From an uncultured Bacteroidales bacterium (GTDB lineage: Bacteria; Bacteroidota; Bacteroidia; Bacteroidales; Paludibacteraceae), in contig CAKZZM010000154.1 of the NCBI GenBank assembly GCA_937885465.1, positions 7,815 through 71,814 on the forward strand: DNA of 64,000 bases, written 5' to 3'. The translations under genes were made by a program, and so were the position numbers. Positions 8,657 to 16,454 of this stretch are shown piece after piece (position 1 is the stretch's first letter; each line of letters opens with the position of its first letter). The notes beneath the pieces were generated by a model. It was given only the letters and a program-made list of their open reading frames with translations, searched no databases and was not told where the DNA came from.

Positions 8657-10732
8657 TTATCTTATCTTGTTGCCTAAGGTATTGTAGTACGTACCATCGC
8701 GGACTATAATTATTTGTCCGTTCTCAATAGTCTTATAGGTGAGCGAGTTGTAGGTGTTCGTTTGTGGTTGTTCCGCAAATTCTATCTCTGTTGCTACTTG
8801 TGAGCCGTGCACTATTCTCGCCCGCTGTATCACCCCTGCAGATACATCGTGCACCACGAAGTATGCCCGCGTACCTTTTATATCGATGTCGCCTGTCGGG
8901 AAGTAGAGTAAGTTGTTGGCACCGAGGAAGAGGTTGTTCTCGCCGGCAGGGATTGTGCCCTTAATGAATGAGCCGACGAAGTTGGCGTTGGTGCCGTTAG
9001 TTGTCAAATGAGAAGTACTCTTATATATTGTATGAGAGTTAAACAACGGATTGACAACATCCTGCGTCGGCTTAATCAGATACGGTCTGCCATACGTAGC
9101 AGCGGACAAATCGACGTTAGAGAAATTCAATGTCAGCACGCCGTCAGCTAATGTGGCGGATGACATCTCTAACAACTCGTAACCGGCACCGAAGATCGTT
9201 TCCAATTCAGCCGCTGTTACACCGTTGAATGGGAAGCAAACGGTGTTGTACATGCCGCCTTTGAAAGAACGTTTAAGCAGCGGTTTCATTGAAGCACCAT
9301 TCTTTTCATTGATATAAGCCATATCGGTGGCTAATTCATCAATAATCAAAATGTTTGCAACTTGTGCAGACGAAAGTGCCGTCAGGTAACCATTAGAATA
9401 ATTTTTCGGATTAGATAACTTCAATACGTAATCACCGGCACTCAAGAACCATTCGGGAGAGGTGATAACCTTATCACTTTGGTTATACTCGTATTGAGGA
9501 GTATAGGAGTGCAGTTCGTTGTCTTCGTTATCCAATACTTTGATAGTCAGGTTCGACCAGTTGGTGCTACTACAGGTTGCCGTAAACGTATATACTCCGT
9601 CTTCTGCCACATGGATGTTCCATTTAGCCCACTCGTCGGAAATAGTTGAGAGGTGCCCTGCATCTGTGAAGTGAAGTTCACCTGTTTCTCTATATGCTCG
9701 TGAACTCAGTATAGCATCTGACAACGTTATCGTACCCGGAATATCAACCGAATTACCACATTCATAGGTGAGTGTGATGCTATTAAGTTTAACTTTGGAA
9801 AAAGCTGTCATATTCATAACTTTTAGCATATACTTACCGGCAGGAACATTTCTTAAATCCAAAGTGCCAAACGTATATGATGTCTCAGAAGAAGATCTGC
9901 TGCTTTCGGGAGCCGGTATATGAGCAACGATAGTGTTGCTTGCAACATCCACAAGCCAGAACTCAAATTTCCAACCATTGGTAGAAGTTACGTTTGTTGT
10001 TACATCATAAATAGCCGGGTTTGTTAGATTAATCGGGAAAGCAGCCCAACGTAATGTATCGTAGCGGTTATCGCGAAGTCCGAAATCTACATACTCGCCA
10101 ACTTCTCCCATACTCGGATGTGCGAATACATTGGTAGTTGTAAGTGTCGTGGTACCTGCTACTGTGGTATAGGAGCGAGTCTTATACAAGAATCCATTTG
10201 CAGGGCTGAATGAATTTACGGCAGGCGAAGAACGATCCGGACAGAACCAAGCACCGCTATTGTAATGCATGGCAAAGCTGAACTTACTGCCCAATGTTGT
10301 GATATATGTTGCGGGGAAGCCAATTTCAATTACTTTGTTGTCAGCAGAAATAGCTTTAGGAAAGCTTATCCAGCTTCCTCCGGAGCTAACTCCTGTAGTT
10401 GCTGTATACTCAATACCCATTGCTGAGAATCCCCAATACTCCGAAATGGTGTTTGTGGATTTGCTATAGTCTGCATCAATAAATGCAGTAGGGTATTGAG
10501 CCCATGTATTATCAAAATCGGTTGTGTTTTCCATCATGTATGCCAAAGCGTTTGTGCCAAGTTCTGCATCGGCTGCAGGTATGACTTTAAGCATAGGCCA
10601 TGTGCCGGGTTCGCTTAACATAGGAACTTCAGCCCAATCGGATTTGTTGCCATCAATAGTGATAGTCGGACCTGTAGCAGTCGCGAGGATTGAAAGCAGT
10701 AATGCGGGAATAAGGAAGAATAGTTTTTTCAT
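8657..10732 (-). CDS. secreted multidomain protein with C-terminal IxRxG motif
   Basis: 691 residues with a signal peptide (MKKLFFLIPALLLSILATAT). It opens with ITIDGNKSDWAEVPML, the start of CBM9/DOMON-like beta-sandwich domains, then further beta-rich segments with many Thr/Ser/Asn (about 240-460), where FTATCSSTNWSNLTIKVLDN and DYVLKLSNPKNY suggest a second sandwich domain. The extreme C-terminus, ENGQIIIVRDGTYYNTLGNK, matches a motif shared with four other secreted proteins here and probably directs export or anchoring. No catalytic signature was recognised. A possible -7 box TAAATTTG lies at 10919-10926 on the minus strand, with a long repeat-filled leader between it and the ATG. Confidence 0.75.
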   Translation of the reverse strand: MKKLFFLIPALLLSILATATGPTITIDGNKSDWAEVPMLSEPGTWPMLKVIPAADAELGTNALAYMMENTTDFDNTWAQYPTAFIDADYSKSTNTISEYWGFSAMGIEYTATTGVSSGGSWISFPKAISADNKVIEIGFPATYITTLGSKFSFAMHYNSGAWFCPDRSSPAVNSFSPANGFLYKTRSYTTVAGTTTLTTTNVFAHPSMGEVGEYVDFGLRDNRYDTLRWAAFPINLTNPAIYDVTTNVTSTNGWKFEFWLVDVASNTIVAHIPAPESSRSSSETSYTFGTLDLRNVPAGKYMLKVMNMTAFSKVKLNSITLTYECGNSVDIPGTITLSDAILSSRAYRETGELHFTDAGHLSTISDEWAKWNIHVAEDGVYTFTATCSSTNWSNLTIKVLDNEDNELHSYTPQYEYNQSDKVITSPEWFLSAGDYVLKLSNPKNYSNGYLTALSSAQVANILIIDELATDMAYINEKNGASMKPLLKRSFKGGMYNTVCFPFNGVTAAELETIFGAGYELLEMSSATLADGVLTLNFSNVDLSAATYGRPYLIKPTQDVVNPLFNSHTIYKSTSHLTTNGTNANFVGSFIKGTIPAGENNLFLGANNLLYFPTGDIDIKGTRAYFVVHDVSAGVIQRARIVHGSQVATEIEFAEQPQTNTYNSLTYKTIENGQIIIVRDGTYYNTLGNKIR

Positions 10733-10754
10733 CGTATTATGATTTTAAGCGTTT

Positions 10755-10872
10755 ACTAAGTTGAAAGTTGAAAGTTGAAAGGTGAAAGTGCGGGCAGAGC
10801 CATAAAGTGGAAAGTCCGGCAAGTCCGGAAAGTCCGGAAAGTGCGGAGAGCCCGGAGAGTCCGGAAAGCCCC
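10755..10872. repeat. families G and F low-complexity repeats
   Basis: GTTGAAAGTTGAAAG units and GCGGGCAGAGCC (family G) at about 10760-10800. Then family F at 10808-10872: about six units of roughly nine bases based on AAGTCCGG. Confidence 0.85.
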
Positions 10873-11040
10873 CTTTTTCGCCTTTTCCGCTGAGTTATAC
10901 GTCACCACTCCCTTTTGACAAATTTATTAAATTACTCGCGCCTTAAGAATATAATGTATTGTGTTATGAAGCATTATTTGCAATTCCGATTTCCAACGAG
11001 ATAGTTAATATGCAGATACTCAATAATATATGGTATAATG

Positions 11041-11185
11041 TTTCGAAACTGATTTTTATTTCGCAATATTTCGAAATTTTATGTCCTTTCGCTTTATGGG
11101 GTGTAATGTGTTTATAAATATAGAGTTATGCCTTTTATAGATAAAATATGTTACAAAGCATAATATTTCGTTTCGAAAGCATAAT
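11041..11185 (+). promoter_or_regulatory. probable DeoR-family operators upstream of the AgaS-like gene
   Basis: TTTCGAAA-type motifs occur at 11041-11048 and 11069-11076, TTTCGC at 11060-11065, and the inverted repeat TTTCG-TTT-CGAAA at 11166-11178. The last is flanked by direct repeats AAAGCATAAT (11155-11164 and 11176-11185). E. coli AgaR, a DeoR-family regulator of galactosamine use, recognises TTTCRTTT-type sites. The DeoR gene in this window carries like motifs in its own promoter (29004-29052). Confidence 0.55.
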
Positions 11186-11195
11186 GTGATTATGT

Positions 11196-11203
11196 TACCT
11201 TTG
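11196..11203 (+). promoter_or_regulatory. -7 box for the AgaS-like gene
   Basis: TACCTTTG fits the -7 consensus, but the -33 position reads TCG instead of TTG. The operator at 11166-11185 covers the -33 region, as expected for repression. Transcription would begin near 11210. Confidence 0.5.
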
Positions 11204-11288
11204 CACTGCCCGACAATGTACCATGTACGAAAGTCCGGGCAGAACCCTAAAGTTGAAAGCCGAAAGTTATACTACAAAGCAAATAGAT

Positions 11289-12500
11289 ATGACACATTTC
11301 ACTTATTCAGAGATTCATCAGCAGCCCGAGATGTGGCGCAAAGAGTTGCAAGTCCTGCTAAGTGCGAAAGCAGAGATAAGTGCGTTCATGCGCAAGTACC
11401 TCACTCCCGACACGGACGTTGTGCTGACCGGTGCAGGCACATCGGCGTTCATTGGGGATGCCATCTGTCCGGTGATGCGCGGTATGTGGCGGAATGTGCG
11501 TTCGGTGCCGACAACCGACTTGATTACCCACTCGGAGTATCTGTTGGACAAGGAGCGTCCGTTGCTGCTGATTAGTTTTGCCCGTTCGGGCAACAGTCCG
11601 GAGAGCGTGGGTGCAGTGAACCTTGCGAACAAGTTGTGCAAGAACGTGGCGCACATCTACATAACCTGCAACAAGAACGGAAAGCTGGCACAACAAGCAA
11701 TAGAAAGTGCGGATAGAGCCCTAAAGTCTGAACGTTCGGACTTATTAGTGGAGAACGTCTCTGAACGTTCTCAGACGTTCTCCACTATTAAGAAAGTCGA
11801 AAGTAACATATTGCTGTTGCTGTTGCCGGAGGAGACGGATGACAAGAGTTTGGCTATGACGAGCAGTTTCTCAACTATGCTGCTGACGTGCCTGATGCTC
11901 GGGCACATCGATACGCTTGAGCAGGATGCCGAGATGATAGAGAAAGCGGTGAAGAACGCCGAGTGCGTGATAGCCGATTATGAGGACAAGCTGCAAGAGA
12001 TTGGCAGTCGCAAGTTCGAACGCGGTGTCTTCCTCGGCAGTGGCGCACTGAAAGGTATCGCCGAGGAATGCCACCTGAAGTTGCAGGAGCTGACGGATGG
12101 TGCAGTGGTGTGTAAGTTCGACTCGTTCTTAGGTTTCCGTCACGGACCCAAAGCAGTGGTGAACGATAAGTCGATAGTCGTCTATCTGATGACGAACGAG
12201 GAGGATGTGATGCGTTACGAGCGCGACCTGATACGTCAGGTGGACGGCAACAACAACCCCGTGGCGCAGGTGATTGTTATCTCGGGGCGTGACCCCGAGA
12301 TGCCGGAGGTGAAAGCTGACCTTGTGGTGAAGATGCCCTACAGCAAGGCGGAGACGGATTTCTATGGTATAGTGTCGTACGTGTTAGTGGGGCAGCTGTT
12401 GGGGTACTACGCATCTCTCGCCCACAGCCTCAATCCCGACGCGCCATCCGTCAGCGGGAACATACACCGAGTAGTGGAGGGAGTGACTATCTACGAGTAA
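11289..12500 (+). CDS. agaS: AgaS-type SIS-domain sugar-phosphate isomerase/deaminase
   Basis: 403 residues from ATG 11289. An upstream in-frame ATG at 11223 would add 22 residues made only of family G repeat, so it was not chosen. The two SIS domains are clear: VVLTGAGTSAFIGDA (about 48-62) and LISFARSGNSPESVGAVNLA (about 95-115) in the first, FERGVFLGSGALKGIAEE and KFDSFLGFRHGPKAVV in the second. AgaS-like proteins convert galactosamine-6-phosphate to tagatose-6-phosphate, or isomerise tagatose-6-phosphate. The gatZ and pfkB neighbours support that pathway. Residues about 141-167 are a repeat insertion (family G then A, including [15 protein letters not shown]) between the SIS block and the conserved PEETDDKSLAMTSSFSTM. 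Confidence 0.85.
   Translation: MTHFTYSEIHQQPEMWRKELQVLLSAKAEISAFMRKYLTPDTDVVLTGAGTSAFIGDAICPVMRGMWRNVRSVPTTDLITHSEYLLDKERPLLLISFARSGNSPESVGAVNLANKLCKNVAHIYITCNKNGKLAQQAIESADRALKSERSDLLVENVSERSQTFSTIKKVESNILLLLLPEETDDKSLAMTSSFSTMLLTCLMLGHIDTLEQDAEMIEKAVKNAECVIADYEDKLQEIGSRKFERGVFLGSGALKGIAEECHLKLQELTDGAVVCKFDSFLGFRHGPKAVVNDKSIVVYLMTNEEDVMRYERDLIRQVDGNNNPVAQVIVISGRDPEMPEVKADLVVKMPYSKAETDFYGIVSYVLVGQLLGYYASLAHSLNPDAPSVSGNIHRVVEGVTIYE
11704..11785 (+). repeat. in-frame repeat insertion in agaS
   Basis: Family G remnant (AAAGTGCGGATAGAGCC), a short GAACGTTCGGACTTA piece, then a full family A core at 11748-11770 and the half-unit TCAGACGTTCTCCAC. The frame is kept. It encodes about 27 residues not expected in this family. 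Confidence 0.85.
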
Positions 12501-12583
12501 ACGAGAAGAATAGTTGACTATCTGAATAGTTGACTATCTGACTATCCGACTATCCGACAAGAAAAATAAAAAAACAAAACAAT

Positions 12584-13813
12584 ATGGCTAAAACAGAAAA
12601 CATCCTCCGCGTGATGGAGGAACTGAAAGAAAAAACAGGTGTTCCGCGCACCCTTTTCGCTGCGTGTCCTAACTCACTTGCAGTAATCAAGGCATCGTTC
12701 CGTGCTGCCAAGCGTAATAACTCACCCATCTATTTCGCCACGACGCTTAACCAAGTGGATTGCGACGGCGGCTACACCGGCATGACGCAGGCCGAGTTCA
12801 CTAAGATACTCGCCCGTGAGGCAGCGGCAGTACACTATACCGGTCCGTATGTTGTGGCTATCGACCACGGCGGACCGTGGCTGAAAGATAAGCAGTCGAT
12901 TGAGCGTTGGAATACCGAGCGTGCCATGCAAGGCGTGAAAGAGAGTTATGAGGCTGCTATTCTTGCCGGCTATGACCTCATCCATGTTGACCCGACAGTG
13001 GATATCTTCCTGCCTAAAGGACAAATAATTGATATTCATGTTGTTGTCAAGCGTACCGTCGAACTGATTAAGCACGCCGAAGACTTCCGCAAAGCGCATA
13101 ACTTACCACCTATCTCTTACGAGGTGGGAACGGAAGAGGTGCACGGCGGATTGGCCGACGACAAGACCTTCGATACTTTCTTGACAGGCTTGAAGGCAGG
13201 TTTGCACGAGGTTGGACTCGATGATATATGGCCGTGCTTTATTGTGGGGAAAGTTGGTACTGACCTGCATACCACTTTCTTCGATGCCGATGTGGCACGA
13301 AAACTGACGGCTAAGGTTAGACCTTACGGCAGTTATATCAAGGGGCACTATTCCGATGATGTGGATAATCCCGAAGATTATCCTAAGGCAGGTATGGGAG
13401 CCGCCAATGTAGGACCTGAATTCACTATGAATGAGTATGATGCTCTCGCTGAACTCGAAGAGGAAGAGAAGAAGTTGTTTGCCGAAGGTAAAGTGGCGCA
13501 ACTGAGCAATATGACACAAGTCCTATGGAAATTAGTGCACGAGAGTAACCGATGGAAGAAATGGCTACACGGGGACGAGGTCGGCAAAGACCTGAGCGAG
13601 TGCTCGCCAGAACGACAACTATGGCTCGTGCAGACAGGCTGCCGATATATATGGCAGAAGCCGGAAGCACTCGTCGCCCGTCAGATGCTCTACGATAATC
13701 TTAACCACCTCGGCATAAATGCCGAAGAGGTCGTGCTGATGCGCATAGAGCATAATATGGATAAGTATTATAATGCGTTCAATATAGTTAATCTGAATGA
13801 TTATTTGAAATAG
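12584..13813 (+). CDS. gatZ: GatZ/KbaZ-type tagatose-bisphosphate aldolase subunit
   Basis: 409 residues, near the 420-426 of GatZ/KbaZ. Conserved blocks include PIYFATTLNQVDCDGGYTGM, VAIDHGGPWLKDKQ, YDLIHVDPTVDIFLPKGQ, YEVGTEEVHGGLAD and GPEFTMNEYDAL. In enteric bacteria this subunit stabilises the catalytic GatY/KbaY, which splits tagatose-1,6-bisphosphate. No GatY/KbaY is in this window, so the partner lies elsewhere or the protein acts alone. It follows agaS by 83 bases and the product of the PfkB kinase downstream would be its substrate. Confidence 0.88.
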   Translation: MAKTENILRVMEELKEKTGVPRTLFAACPNSLAVIKASFRAAKRNNSPIYFATTLNQVDCDGGYTGMTQAEFTKILAREAAAVHYTGPYVVAIDHGGPWLKDKQSIERWNTERAMQGVKESYEAAILAGYDLIHVDPTVDIFLPKGQIIDIHVVVKRTVELIKHAEDFRKAHNLPPISYEVGTEEVHGGLADDKTFDTFLTGLKAGLHEVGLDDIWPCFIVGKVGTDLHTTFFDADVARKLTAKVRPYGSYIKGHYSDDVDNPEDYPKAGMGAANVGPEFTMNEYDALAELEEEEKKLFAEGKVAQLSNMTQVLWKLVHESNRWKKWLHGDEVGKDLSECSPERQLWLVQTGCRYIWQKPEALVARQMLYDNLNHLGINAEEVVLMRIEHNMDKYYNAFNIVNLNDYLK

Positions 13814-13965
13814 TCCGGAGGGTCCGGAGATTCCGGAAAGTCCGAAAAGTCCGGAGATTCCGGAAAGTCCGGAAAGTCCGGAAAGTCCGAAAAGTCCGGA
13901 AAGTCCGAAGATTCCGGAAAGTCCGAAGATTCCGGAAAGTCCGAACGCTCGGAGGCGTTCTCCAC
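13813..13965 (+). repeat. long family F tandem array ending in a family A copy
   Basis: About 14 units of GTCCGGAAA or GTCCGAAAA with GATTCCGGAAA variants between 13814 and 13942, then a reversed family A copy at 13943-13965 with compensated stem. It fills the whole gap from gatZ to the next gene. Confidence 0.9.
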
Positions 13966-13974
13966 TATTCTGAT

Positions 13975-15375
13975 ATGAAGAAACCTGCGTATATATTATT
14001 TGCGATGTTGGCGGTGATGCTGTGTGCTTGCGGCGGTTGCAAAGGTCCTGTATCACAGGACGAGCCGCAGCAGGAGCAGCCGGTAACGGAACAAGTTGAC
14101 CTGAGTCTGATCAAGCAATCCGTACCCGTAACCGATGACTGGGTTTGGAGCGGCAAGCCGGACATAACGATTCATATCGAGAATGGTAATGCGGTAGCCG
14201 TGAAAGTGGGCGTGTCGGTTCGCTACGCGAAGGACAATAAGGAAAAGGTGGAAACCGTGACTGACAGCGTAGAGGTGCCTGCCAACGGAGCGATAGACTA
14301 CAAGGCGACTACGACTACGATGTTGAATCCGGGAGTGTATCGCGCCGGTTGCTACGTGAATAATAAGGTCGCACGGAACTTCAATTTTGCTATTGATCCG
14401 TTCAGTATCAAGTCAGAACCGGATAAGCAGCCGGATTTCGATGAGTTTTGGCAGAATGCCAAGGAGCAGTTGGCAGGTGTGGAAATGAACGCCACGCTGA
14501 CTGAGTTGCCGGAAAAGAGCAGTACGATACGTAAGGTTTATTTAGTGGAGATGTACTCCGTGCCTGATGATCCTTCGGGTGAGCCGGTGAAGATCCGCGG
14601 TTACTACTGCGAGCCGCAGGACGGGCAGAAGCACCCTGTGATTATGCACTACTACGGCTACGACACGCAGGGCAGTACGGCCAAGTGCGAGTGTCCGAGC
14701 GGCGGTTCGTCGAAGTACGCGGAGTTCTACCTGTCGCATCGCGGGCAGTATCTGAACAACCGTCCCGCCTCGACGGGTAACCCGGGTGTGACAGAGGATT
14801 GCGTTAGTTACTATGGCGACTGGTTCTCGTACAACTTCGGCAACCGAGACACGTGGTATTACCGCGGCGCGTATATGGATGTGGTGCAGTCGGTACGGTT
14901 CATGGCAACGCGTGAGACGAGCGACATGACGAAGCTGTTCGGCGAAGGGTCGAGTCAGGGCGGTGCGCTGACCTACGCTGCTGCCGCGTTGAGCGATTAT
15001 CCGTTCTCGGCTATCGCCTGCAATGTGGCTTTCCTCGGCGATTTTGCGGATGCGATGGACGGCATAGGCGGCTTGGCGATGGAGCTGACTAAGGGGGCAC
15101 GCGGTTCGATGAGCAATGAAGAGGTGCTCAAGTTCCTGAGTTACTTCGACACGAAGAACCTCGCTACTCATATATCATGCGCAGTGTTGGCAAGTAGCGG
15201 ATTGCAGGATGATGTGTGCCCGCCAAGAACGAATATTGTGCCGTTCAATAACATCGCCGTGGCAGAGGCGGACAAGGAGTACGTGTTCGGTCCTGAGATG
15301 GGACACGACTACCCTAAAAACTGGAATAGTAAGATGTGGGAGTTGTTTAATAAGTTAAATCAGAAATACGAATAA
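13975..15375 (+). CDS. acetyl-xylan-esterase-like (CE7/AXE1-type) lipoprotein
   Basis: 466 residues. The signal peptide ends in a lipobox (AVMLCAC), so it should be a membrane lipoprotein facing the periplasm or surface. A beta-sandwich domain (about 45-140) precedes an alpha/beta hydrolase domain. The nucleophile elbow is GEGSSQGGAL (serine in SSQGG), the acid is likely Asp in SGLQDDVCPP, and the base His in GPEMGHDYP. The family deacetylates esterified sugars. Its place among tagatose/galactosamine genes suggests removal of O-acetyl groups from host or plant glycans before uptake. The stop is 2 bases ahead of the kinase start, implying one transcript. Confidence 0.82.
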   Translation: MKKPAYILFAMLAVMLCACGGCKGPVSQDEPQQEQPVTEQVDLSLIKQSVPVTDDWVWSGKPDITIHIENGNAVAVKVGVSVRYAKDNKEKVETVTDSVEVPANGAIDYKATTTTMLNPGVYRAGCYVNNKVARNFNFAIDPFSIKSEPDKQPDFDEFWQNAKEQLAGVEMNATLTELPEKSSTIRKVYLVEMYSVPDDPSGEPVKIRGYYCEPQDGQKHPVIMHYYGYDTQGSTAKCECPSGGSSKYAEFYLSHRGQYLNNRPASTGNPGVTEDCVSYYGDWFSYNFGNRDTWYYRGAYMDVVQSVRFMATRETSDMTKLFGEGSSQGGALTYAAAALSDYPFSAIACNVAFLGDFADAMDGIGGLAMELTKGARGSMSNEEVLKFLSYFDTKNLATHISCAVLASSGLQDDVCPPRTNIVPFNNIAVAEADKEYVFGPEMGHDYPKNWNSKMWELFNKLNQKYE

Positions 15376-15377
15376 CC

Positions 15378-16355
15378 ATGAAGCAGTTTGATATCATCGC
15401 CTTAGGCGAGTTGAATGTGGATTTGATACTCAATCAGATAGATGGTTTTCCTGAAGTAGGTAAGGAGAAATTTTTGAAGCAGATGACCCTGACCTTAGGT
15501 AGCAGTACCGCTATCTTTGCTGCCAATGCCGCTGCCTTAGGTGCCAAGGTGGCGTTCTGCGGAATGATAGGCAACGATAGTTTCGGCGACCTCGTAGAAA
15601 CAAGTCTGCAAAAGAAAGGTGTGGACACTCGTTTCCTTATTCGGCAAGATAAGTACGCCACGGGGGCAACAATATGCATGAGTTATGACGAGGATCGTGC
15701 CAATCTTACCTATCAAGGGGCAATGGACTATATGTCGCTCGCAGATATTAACCCCGAAGTGTTTAAGGTGGCGAAACATATTCATATATCATCCATCTTT
15801 ATGCAAAGCGGCATACGCCGCGATATTGTGAAGATTCTCAATATCTGCAAAGAGAATGGCATCACCACCTCGCTCGACAGTCAGTGGGATCCGACCGAGA
15901 AGTGGGACATTAACCTGCAAGAAGTACTGCCACTCGTTACTTTATTTATGCCCAACGAGACCGAACTGAAGTTCCTTACGAAGAGTGAGACTTTAGAAGA
16001 AGCGATAGAGAAAATTCGTCCATATACCAACGCTGCTGTTATAAAGTGTGGCAGCCGCGGCTCGATACTTATTCGTAAGGGTGAATTGCGGGACTCAGGA
16101 GAGCTTCAAACCTTTCCTGACAGAGTGCAAGAGGCGTTGCTTAACACTAATGTGGTGGATTGTATCGGTGCAGGTGACTCGTTCAATGCAGGGTTTATCG
16201 CTCGTTTCGCGGCAGGCGATGCCCTTGACCTGTGTCAGCAGTACGGCAATATGACCGGTGCTGTGAACACTACCGCCGCAGGCGGAACAGCAGCCTTCAC
16301 CTCACGAGAGGAAGTAGAACGCATCGGACGAGAACGATTTGGCTGGGAGAAATAG
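15378..16355 (+). CDS. PfkB-family sugar kinase
   Basis: 325 residues with the PfkB ribokinase fold: IALGELNVDLILNQIDGFPE at the start, and the signature VDCIGAGDSFNAGFIARFAA near the C-terminus with catalytic Asp in GAGDSF. MPNETELKFL is also typical. By context it probably phosphorylates tagatose-6-phosphate or a related ketose phosphate to feed the GatZ step; fructokinase activity cannot be excluded. The stop codon TAG (16353-16355) overlaps the first base of a family A repeat. Confidence 0.85.
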   Translation: MKQFDIIALGELNVDLILNQIDGFPEVGKEKFLKQMTLTLGSSTAIFAANAAALGAKVAFCGMIGNDSFGDLVETSLQKKGVDTRFLIRQDKYATGATICMSYDEDRANLTYQGAMDYMSLADINPEVFKVAKHIHISSIFMQSGIRRDIVKILNICKENGITTSLDSQWDPTEKWDINLQEVLPLVTLFMPNETELKFLTKSETLEEAIEKIRPYTNAAVIKCGSRGSILIRKGELRDSGELQTFPDRVQEALLNTNVVDCIGAGDSFNAGFIARFAAGDALDLCQQYGNMTGAVNTTAAGGTAAFTSREEVERIGRERFGWEK

Positions 16356-16445
16356 TGGAGAACGTCTCCGAACGTTTGGTAGTAGCGTTGTCAATTACGC
16401 CGAATATTATTCGGCAGCCCCTTCATAAATAGCGTAAGCGCTTCG
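16355..16445 (+). repeat. family A, J and I repeats
   Basis: Family A core at 16355-16377. Family J hairpin GCCGAAT-ATT-ATTCGGC at 16399-16415. Family I GCGTAAGCG near 16432-16440. Confidence 0.85.
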
Positions 16446-16454
16446 TAAATAATT

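Noticed and set aside
14542..15171. 209-codon minus-strand ORF
   Set aside because: It lies wholly antisense to the esterase-like gene, whose motifs and signal peptide are clear. No family motif in the antisense frame.
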